Assembly: GCF_963855985.1 (NCBI RefSeq) | Contig: NC_087090.1 | Location: 11,034,501 to 11,098,500, forward strand | Length of the DNA: 64,000 nt | Direction of reading: 5' to 3' | From: Ostrinia nubilalis | Taxonomy: Eukaryota; Arthropoda; Insecta; Lepidoptera; Crambidae | Shown: one piece after another, positions 59,101 through 64,000 of the stretch | Layout of the letters: each line of letters starts with the position of its first letter | How positions within the stretch are numbered: position 1 is the stretch's first letter | Notes under the pieces: generated by a model | The model's database searches: none | What the model was told of the DNA's origin: nothing | The model's input: the letters and a program-made list of their open reading frames with translations, nothing else | Translations under genes and position numbers: made by a program

Positions 59101-59997
59101 TATCGAAAAACTAGTTACTGATTCTGAAAGTCTCTTTCAAATGGTACCAATAATAGGTTACAGATTATGGAAGCTAGTAACATTGAATTTTTGGATTTTG
59201 TAACTTCTCGTTTCCATCCTGTATAATCCGGCTGTATCTCCAGGTCACCTAGATACATTCCATAGCAGCTGTAATAGACATTTAGGTACATACATATACC
59301 AATTTTGGTGATAAATAGGCATTTTGTATTAGTTTTTGTATAACGCCTGAACAAAAACAAAGGGTAATATTTTGGTGTTATACATAGATTTCGAATATAA
59401 AAAATATATAACTTAACTAATTAAGACATGACAAAAAAACTGAGGTATGTCTCGTTTCTGTCGGGCCTGGGTCACAGATGTCCGTTCTTCTTTATGACCC
59501 CCTATGCGCCCCTAGCGGAAACTTACAAGAACTAAAATTTCCATACTTTTTTTTAATGCGCTTACTACTAGTGAGCTTGTTTGATGTAAACTCACACTAA
59601 GCCCTCAGGATGCTGAAGTACCTACCTAATACCACTCCATTCAGTAGCAACACATAATAAATACGGTTGCGATAGCTTTTAAATAGTGCTGCTATAGGCA
59701 AATGTACTTCGTTATGGTTACTCCAATTAATTACGGTTCTGTGATGAATGGCTGTCCATCAAGATTTTAAGTCAGTAGGTTTTTAATAAGAAAATTACTG
59801 TAGCGAGTTTAATTCACTTGGTTCGTACAAAGAACTTGACGGATATTTTTAATTAATTCATCATAATGTTCCAGACTCGCAGACAACTTGGAACTCAATT
59901 GTTTTACTTACGATAAATATGGCAAGAATTTTATAAAAACTCAGAAGATGAGTCCCGACAGCTATTTGCAGATGGCGATGCAATATGCTTTTTACAG
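47177..59997 (+). CDS. CRAT: Carnitine O-acetyltransferase, N-terminal three quarters (runs off window)
   Basis: Transfers acetyl groups between CoA and carnitine in mitochondria or peroxisomes. Exons: 47177-47215, 47994-48026, 48870-49109, 49294-49505, 49676-49826, 50374-50548, 50924-51111, 52745-52845, 52962-53081, 59875-59997; about 460 codons of an expected ~620, with the C-terminal part outside the window. Phases are consistent. Family marks: LPRLPVPKL at the start of the fold, VYSSPGLVFP, WCRIPG-like TCRIPGEK, NRWFDKTVQ and the catalytic His in LTYEHSPAEG (residue 361 from the long start). Two in-frame starts exist. ATG 47177 gives MVSTTVSTANNFKDSK before MLRAGYKV; ATG 48003 gives MLRAGYKVCGPKSLFLKPY, basic and mitochondrial-targeting in style. 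The 6.8-kb intron before the last exon carries a MITE, a retrotransposon and a foldback. Choline acetyltransferase is related but fits less well. Confidence 0.9.
47216..47993 (+). other. CRAT intron 1, AT-rich
   Basis: TAGGTACCTA-like words and A/T runs only; no repeat ends seen. Confidence 0.5.
48027..48869 (+). other. CRAT intron 2 with palindromes and a LINE-like tail
   Basis: Two CCGCCGGCGGTC palindromes at ~48079 and ~48125. Near 48810 'aataaataaatggatttgat' resembles the tail of Lepidoptera CR1-like retrotransposons. Confidence 0.4.
49856..50095 (+). repeat. RTE-like 3' end / SINE with CTGT repeat
   Basis: tatactaatattataaatgc, ctgtctgtctgtctgtctgt and gcgggcgtaaagctagta; inverted relative of 39903-40136. 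Confidence 0.75.
51337..52471. mobile_element. Element with GATAGTTAGGGAGGCGA ends and repeated CTCGAGCGCGTCAGAT motif
   Basis: Inverted ends gatagttagggaggcga / tcgcctccctaactatc bound 1135 bp in CRAT intron 7. The 16-mer ctcgagcgcgtcagat recurs at about 51518, 51645 and 51783. Inverted or shortened forms lie at about 52148 (gcgctcgag), 52279 (atctgacgcgctcgag) and 52427. No transposase frame. Confidence 0.75.
53239..53984. mobile_element. TATAGCC family element, copy A (uninterrupted)
   Basis: tatagcctgaccaggaacat to atgttcctggtcgggctata, 746 bp. It is the reference against which the insertions in copies B and C are read. Confidence 0.85.
54132..56531 (-). CDS. Retrotransposon reverse transcriptase and RNase H
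   Basis: An open frame of about 799 codons; the first two or three lie in the inserted repeat. RT blocks: KAPGPDSIYPILLQQ, PKAYRPISLQSFLLKSLEK, QGGVLSPLLW and the catalytic YADD (~residues 270-273). The RNase H domain keeps its acidic residues: Asp in WYTDGSK (~539), Glu in FQAETYAI (~572), Asp in LSDSQAALKAI (~597) and HTGIEGNERADSLA. A cysteine-containing tail, CRACGEHAESMKHLLCECDA, follows. No stop or frameshift lies in the whole stretch, which suggests a young insertion. It would be read as one ORF2 with the endonuclease if the repeat were absent. Confidence 0.88.
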   Translation of the reverse strand: MSQVLNDDQDPISVEEQNRTTNKLDWVTAKRVVDETKVRWAIGSFEPYKAPGPDSIYPILLQQGISILTPHLCRLYKACIAFGYIPKVWREVKVIFIPKPGRPDYNDPKAYRPISLQSFLLKSLEKLVDKYIRQGPLKRFPLHELQCAYQAGKSTETALHYVTGRAEAALESREVTVGTFVDIEGAFDRTTFCSIGAAASDHGVPLPLCRWIDCMLKGRIIQSELQGECMSVRTVKGCPQGGVLSPLLWSLVVDSLLVKLNKGPLYTVGYADDLVIMVRGKFPTIVTDIMQRALNTLEEWCDKNHLSVNPGKTNAIAFTKMRNTTGLGHLYLYGKQITWTNEVKYLGVILDKELTWRKHQDTVIAKAMRVLGMCRGAYGKAWGLSPRVMRWIYITMVRPIILYGSIVWWPRIRLQTCRTALGKLQRTACLAITSAFRTTPTAALEIILGLPPLHLALEVDARKALHRLKGAGLWSTSKPCTKHTRMGSDPQLDAIMDMGCDTMQPRYMFSKDFKVSIPTREDWKRGPKRQQDSLIWYTDGSKMNSGTGAGIYSKQSEHSESLGRFATVFQAETYAIIMCAVRNIEQAHKKRDIYILSDSQAALKAIASVRVGSRLVLEAILALNKLGRHNTVTLMWVPGHTGIEGNERADSLARQGSEAAPIGPHMAMRQYTSRKHRAEWESSNGMSHSKLFLVGNTRSWEKLILNGNRRQARVITGALTGHYTTNHMLHKMGLTTDDSCRACGEHAESMKHLLCECDALARTRMGLLGSAYPTPEEYRSFSPKHLIHYMDRIFVDEGG
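56529..57184. mobile_element. 656-bp repeat with 5-bp TGTGA duplication, copy 1
   Basis: Starts cacagaataagtaatagtac, ends gtgagccaggcctgcc; TGTGA at 56524-56528 and 57185-57189. Almost identical to 62066-62722, which has a different duplication (ATCAC). There are no inverted ends and no coding. A 5-bp duplication would fit a solo LTR, but the termini are not TG...CA. Confidence 0.8.
57148..58404 (-). CDS. Retrotransposon AP-type endonuclease domain
   Basis: 418 codons, start MTSAALFGGLRCVQINLHHC. Endonuclease marks: QINLHHCKAA, LIQEPYLY, GCDANAHHVVWGS, DLTLAC and LSDHNYICF, the usual Asn, Glu, Asp and Ser-Asp-His set. It overlaps the preceding ORF1 tail by 4 nt (ATGA), a common arrangement. 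The frame is cut by the 656-bp repeat at its C-terminal end; the last few codons belong to that repeat. Confidence 0.85.
   Translation of the reverse strand: MTSAALFGGLRCVQINLHHCKAATAIMARELKVKRYDIALIQEPYLYKGEVKGLGGTGGILIYNCSTNDTRTCIYVRNGISAIPLSRFSYRDLTAVKIQREGDLRGVIVASAYLPYEKADPVSRQMQDLIQHGNQEDLETIIGCDANAHHVVWGSSNNNARGERLLDFLVSSETHIINKGNKPTFFNARRAEVIDLTLACKKAVRKITNWYVSDEISLSDHNYICFKYNAPIRKDAIKRRNPRNTDWEDFKRDLRTELSEPKCKLNSVLEIEFDADRITNALKTAWRDNCPEREAGSKKLPWWTKEIALLRRETRKAFNIARARNDFTEYRRALTEYSKAVRKAKRKAWRDHCEMINSVPEGIRLTKAMSTTKANPLTTVWSERGGYTEAGKDTLKTMIATHFPESQAGLAHSARYIR
58401..58658 (-). CDS. Retrotransposon ORF1 C-terminal fragment
   Basis: 85 codons, rich in Gly, Ala, Glu and Ser (LSGGTGGAGEKLVVDEPAAA), ending in DISADEETELGDRI and overlapping the endonuclease start by 4 nt. 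The 5' end is missing, so this is the tail of a longer gag-like protein. No zinc knuckle is in the retained part. Confidence 0.5.
   Translation of the reverse strand: MAVPEDCPRTEEQALEPIAGPSASEGLSGGTGGAGEKLVVDEPAAALSPASIGSLEAIADLDLGRSSPLEYDISADEETELGDRI
58675..59595. mobile_element. Foldback element, ~430-bp arms, GTGAGTTTACATCAAA ends
   Basis: Ends gtgagtttacatcaaa / ttgatgtaaactcac. Arms match over most of their length (agacatacctcagttttttt on the left and its inverse on the right). It lies at the truncated 5' end of the retrotransposon. The arm encodes matching mirror frames (CLFITKIG...), which follow from the palindrome. Confidence 0.8.
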
Positions 59998-60636
59998 GTT
60001 GGTTATACATCACATTGCTTTTGAATATTGTTTATATATGTTGTTAATAAATCATAAAGTTAATATAGGTTCCATAAACTAACTTTGGCAGAATGATATG
60101 ATATCAAAAATTATGACTAAACCATTCCAAATGCTTTTTATTCGAAGCTAATGAAGGTTGAAGAACTAACTAAAAGAACGCAAGCCATTGCAATGGTATC
60201 CTTCCGTTTGGCCAAATTACTTTTCGCCAAATTTCACTTCGCAAACAACTTATCGCCAAAGTTTCATTTCCCAAATGAACTTTTAGCTACTGTTACTTTT
60301 CGCACCTAATTCATTTGGCAAAATTTTACTTGGTCAATTTTTTTATGGCAAATGTTTAAAGCAAATGTTTTATTTTGCCAAATATATATACCACAAATCA
60401 AAGCATAAGGTCATAAGATCATGATTTTCTTTTAAACAAAATTTTTAAATTTACCTTAAATTTAAATTTAACAAAATAGTATGGTTTCAGAAAGTAGGTA
60501 TTGCAGAAAATATAATATAAATATCCTTGGACATTTTACACTACGCTTCTAGTCCCAAACTAAGCAAAGCTTGTACTATGGATGGGTACTAGACAACGGA
60601 TATAAACATACTTAAATACTTTTTTTGTAATACATA

Positions 60637-62026
60637 GGGTAAACCAGAGAGTGATTGCCCACTGGTAGTAATTGCCCGCTTTAAGGATAATATTGTCAGG
60701 TGCTGACTTTGAATCACTCTAGTTATATTTGAATTTACTAAGTAGATGGCTCCGAGATCAATGAACAGTAGATTTAAAATTTACAATAGGAAACACTAAA
60801 AAAACAGTCATGGCGGATTTTGTCAAGACGGGTGAAAATGTTACTCAAACAGGTAAAGACTTTAACAATTTTACTAAGGAATGACTTGCTTGGAGGTTAA
60901 ATTTTTTTTTGCAAATTATTTAATATTCAACTAATGGTGTATAGTCATGATGAAATTATTAGTGTTTTCCCCATTATCAATGAAAATAACTGGTAAAATT
61001 TGATTTCTAACGGTCATTTTAACGGTGGGTAATCACTGCACGTAAATCTGTATATTTTTAGTTATTGCCCACCATCATTTCAGTTATTGCCATATGTTAA
61101 GTATAGTTATTGCCCAGGGCAATTATTATTAGAGTGTTGCCACCATGCAGTAGCAGTGTTTACGTTGCTCATTGCTAGACTTGTTTTGCAATTTACAGGC
61201 ATAAATATTGAAATGTCTTTTAATGTTTCATTTACAGTATGTCAAAGACTCCAAAAGTTCAATATAGCATAGAAAATTTGCAAAAAGCGATCGAAGCTGT
61301 ACAAGATGTATCCAACAATTTATCTACAAGATAAATTGCTGAAAAATATGGTTTGGCTTGAAAAAATTGATAAAAATTCAAACGCAAATACAAAAAATGA
61401 AAATCCTACGTTAAATCTACTAGTGAAAATGTTAATTGTAAGGAAATAGATACAACTTTAGGGAAGAATAATCAACAGCTAATTGAACATTCTGAGCAAC
61501 CACTTGAACTGATATCAAAGAAGATAAAAAAATAAATACATATATAAAATTCAAATTTTTGCGTCATCTATGTTTTGAAGTAGATGATTCTGTCTCTACC
61601 GATTCTGACTCATCAACATTAGCTCAAGAAATATTTGATAATATGTTAATAAGGCCAAACGCAATTTATTTTGAAATAAATTACTGTAGTACTAGAATTT
61701 AAGTTTAATGTTTTGTTTATTTAAAGCCTATTTTGTCATTTTAAAATTGATTATTTTGTTTTAAGATACTGGGCAATTACTGTGCTTTGATGTGGGCAAT
61801 TAGTGTAAGTAATGGGCAATGACTGTACTTTTTGGAGGATTTTAAATTTATTTCAATATTTTCTAAGTTACGTAAGTTTTAACTAAAAACTGTTAATATT
61901 CTGTTTAACAGTTAATTGAGTTATAAGAAAAAAGTCATAAATGGTCGATAATTAAAATACTCTCTTTAATTTTTCATCTCAATGTATTTGAAATCTTTAA
62001 GTGGGCAATAGCTATACGGTTTACCC
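60637..62026. mobile_element. Pogo-like DNA transposon remnant, TA duplication
   Basis: Ends gggtaaaccagagagtgatt and the complement of atacggtttaccc; TA at 60635-60636 and 62027-62028. A remnant at about 61240-61400 (+) reads MSKTPKVQYSIENLQKAIEA, like the N-terminal HTH (psq/CENP-B type) of pogo transposases, then breaks at stops. Terminal word 'gggcaat' recurs inside many times. Confidence 0.7.
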
Positions 62027-62065
62027 TACATACATATTATACATAGTAACACCCAGACCCATCAC

Positions 62066-62722
62066 CACAGAATAAGTAATAGTACAGGTACAGAAGGATT
62101 ACTCCGCAAGACGATTTAAATAAATGCGAGTCTTGCTAAGACGCGATACAGTGGAATTCAGCTCGCACAGCACTACGTACCTACAATTTTATTCACCTAC
62201 AAGTTTTGTCTCTTTCTATCGCGTGCCTCTGAACTCTTCTTACGCTGTTAGGGTTGCTGTCTAGTAGTGTCTAGTAAAAAAATAATTAATCTACTTATTC
62301 GTAATGAGGTACGCATTCATTATGGAAAACCTTGGGAGAGGCCTTTTTCCAGCAGTGGACGTCATTTGGCTGGAACGAACGAACGCATTCTGAGCAGTAG
62401 TCATGGTAGGTTAGGTTACTATCCTAAGAATTATTGATTACCTACATGGCCAACATACCTTTCAGCATCTTTGGGAAGCGAAAAAAAAGATAAATCCGGT
62501 AGATTTCTTTTCGAATTTAAACACCCGAACGCCGCACAATAATATTTCTTTCTCTTTATGTCCATTTTTAAATAATACTTCGATCATAGAATTAGGTACT
62601 ACAACGCACGCCAGCGTCCTGACGGGCGCGCGCGTGACACTCGACTGATATAATACCCGCCGGCGGGGCGCTTCGCTGTAGGTAATTATCGGATGTACCG
62701 CGCGGAGTGAGCCAGGCCTGCC
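62066..62722. mobile_element. 656-bp-type repeat with 5-bp ATCAC duplication, copy 2
   Basis: Starts cacagaataagtaatagtac, ends gtgagccaggcctgcc; ATCAC at 62061-62065 and 62723-62727. It sits inside the SINE body. A few indels separate it from copy 1 (tagtgtctag insertion near 62266). Confidence 0.8.
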
Positions 62723-63284
62723 ATCACAGTAATTTAAATTCATCATTTAAATTTCTGCCCGGCCGGGAATCGAACCCGGGACCTCTCGGCATAGTAGTAC
62801 GTTCCGAACCACTACGCCAAACGGCCGACAGTGACCATTAACGCGCGAAGGCGAGCGAACGGAGCGAGCGAAGTGAGCGTGCCGCGGTAGCGGCCGCCGA
62901 GCGCTAGAATCACCTCTATTGTTAATGAATAATTTGGAAATTTCCATGAAAAGAATGAAAATTTAAATTTAATCTAAATGAAAATTAATTTAGAATAAAT
63001 TTAATATTAACTAAGTACCCACAAAATAATAATAACCACAAGCTAATTTGTTTTCCATTCTATGCACCAATCAAATTATTTTGTAAATTGTTTATCATGA
63101 AATACTTTGGGAAAAGTAACTTTGCCAAACAATAATTTGGTAAACAATAATATGCCAAAAACGATATTTGCTAAACAAAAATTTGCAATAAGTTGTTTTG
63201 CCAATGAAAATTTGCGAAACGTTGTTTGCGATGTGATAATTTGGGAAACGTTTTTGGCCAAACATTAGTAATCCCATTGCAATG

Positions 63285-63865
63285 CTTCCGTCTCTGCTCC
63301 ATATACATACAATAATGTTGTGTAACATTATATGCTTTTTTATAATAATTAATTATACAAGGTGTTGATTTCAATCCTCGCCATATTTAGGGAGTTGATT
63401 AAGGCGATTAGAGTCCTCAATGACCTTGGGCGTTTGACCTTCACGCCGCGAGCAACACCCGCGTACCCCGCACCAAAAACTCCGATTTGACACCGATCAA
63501 AAATACACGGGCATAGGTAGATACAGAATAGAAGCTCTTTCTTCATACATTACTGCCTATTATTTTAAACTTAAATTGATGAACCTTGATGTCGGTGTCA
63601 TTTAACTCAGGCGTAAAGGTATTTAATAAAAATAACAAAATCCATGAACATTTTGTACGGGATAAAATTTTATTTTATTTTTCGTAAATTTTCTAATGCT
63701 TTTGTCGGTTCAGTCGTTCTCGAAATTTGAACAAACCCGACTTTATTACAAGCTTTTATTTAGCTTGCAATTTATGATGTATGTAGGTAATTACATAAAT
63801 GTTTGTTCGGGTGGAATCTTGCAAGCTGAATTAGTTGCAAGCTGAATTAGTTAGACCAACTTCCT
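63285..63865. other. Repeat-like spacer
   Basis: Includes pieces seen in other dispersed repeats (acaaggtgttgatttcaatc; aagctgaattagttgcaagc twice). No gene seen. The missing CRAT exons are not here. Confidence 0.35.
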
Positions 63866-64000
63866 GACGACAACTAGGCTAGATGACAAAATTTCAATTA
63901 TTTGTCCGCCAGACAGATAATTAGAAAATATTAGTTATTATTTATTTTCTTTCATAATTAAATAATAACAGTGCTACATCGAGTTGAAATGGCGCTTGAG
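63866..64000. repeat. Repeat matching 43655-43840 in inverse
   Basis: caaaatttcaattatttgtc through gtgctacatcgagttgaaat corresponds to the KAP3-intron repeat in opposite orientation; cut by the window edge. Confidence 0.6.

Larger units (their letters stand above)
60548..62830 (-). mobile_element. tRNA-derived SINE, interrupted twice
   Basis: On the minus strand the 5' head (62756-62828) carries A- and B-box-like sequences (tggcgtagtgg and gggttcgattccc). The body follows: aatttaaatgatgaattt, tgatgggtctgggtgttac, and a 3' end tccgttgtctagtacccat near 60600. The two interruptions are a 656-bp repeat (62066-62722) and a pogo-like element (60637-62026). The head is not a functional tRNA: no stable acceptor stem is evident. 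Confidence 0.7.
60183..63284. mobile_element. Outer element with repeated TTTGSCAAA termini
   Basis: Inverted limits cattgcaatgg (60187) and ccattgcaatg (63274). Both ends hold runs of imperfect 'tttgccaaa/tttggcaaa' units (60210-60400 and 63110-63270). A SINE with two nested insertions lies between. Confidence 0.65.

Noticed and set aside
58900..59360. Two opposite open frames with nearly identical proteins
   Set aside because: They lie in the two arms of a foldback element, so the identical translations follow from the palindrome.
62756..62828. Possible tRNA gene on the minus strand (A- and B-box-like sequences)
   Set aside because: No convincing acceptor stem or anticodon arm, and it continues into a body shared with other repeats, as expected for a SINE head.

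Overview
The window looks like a stretch of moth or butterfly (Lepidoptera) nuclear DNA. The evidence is AT-rich, intron-rich genes of insect type, many TAGGTACCTA-like words, and several repeat types familiar from Lepidoptera (AGGGTGRGTTGCACCA MITEs, the SINE with a 'cccagacccatcac' body, the 'agggttccgtagcc' repeat, and RTE-like 3' ends with CTGT repeats). No species can be named from this.

Layout. 1-7555: the 3' end of one P-element-like THAP transposon, then a second, nearly complete copy whose transposase gene is split by a decayed mariner. 7556-13495: nested MITEs, foldbacks and decayed elements. 13496-16208: a TA-flanked element holding a RAG1/Transib-like foldback transposon with a 5-bp CGCCG target duplication. 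16498-19401 (+): cytosolic alanyl-tRNA synthetase in one coding exon. 20351-34171 (-): a 13-exon Nedd4-family E3 ligase (Su(dx)/WWP1/Itch type: C2, four WW, HECT), convergent with AlaRS. Its introns carry many MITEs plus degenerate and tandem copies of its own WW exons. 36373-44786 (+): kinesin-associated protein 3 (KAP3) in 11 coding exons, divergent from the ligase gene. 45994-46350 (-): a small bublin/UPF0184 coiled-coil gene. 47177-59997 (+, running off the window): carnitine O-acetyltransferase, with a 5'-truncated but largely open RNase H-bearing non-LTR retrotransposon (54045-58680, minus strand) in one intron. 60183-63284: a nest of four repeats inside each other.

The host genes are unrelated housekeeping genes (translation, ubiquitin ligation, intraflagellar transport, cytoskeleton, acyl-group metabolism); they do not form an operon or pathway. 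What stands out is the repeat architecture: nested insertions that can be dated against each other by target duplications and empty sites, a RAG1-like transposon remnant, and repeated self-duplication of GC-rich coding exons within the ligase and KAP3 introns. Exon limits were set by hand from GT/AG signals, frame continuity and recalled family similarity. They have not been checked against transcripts.
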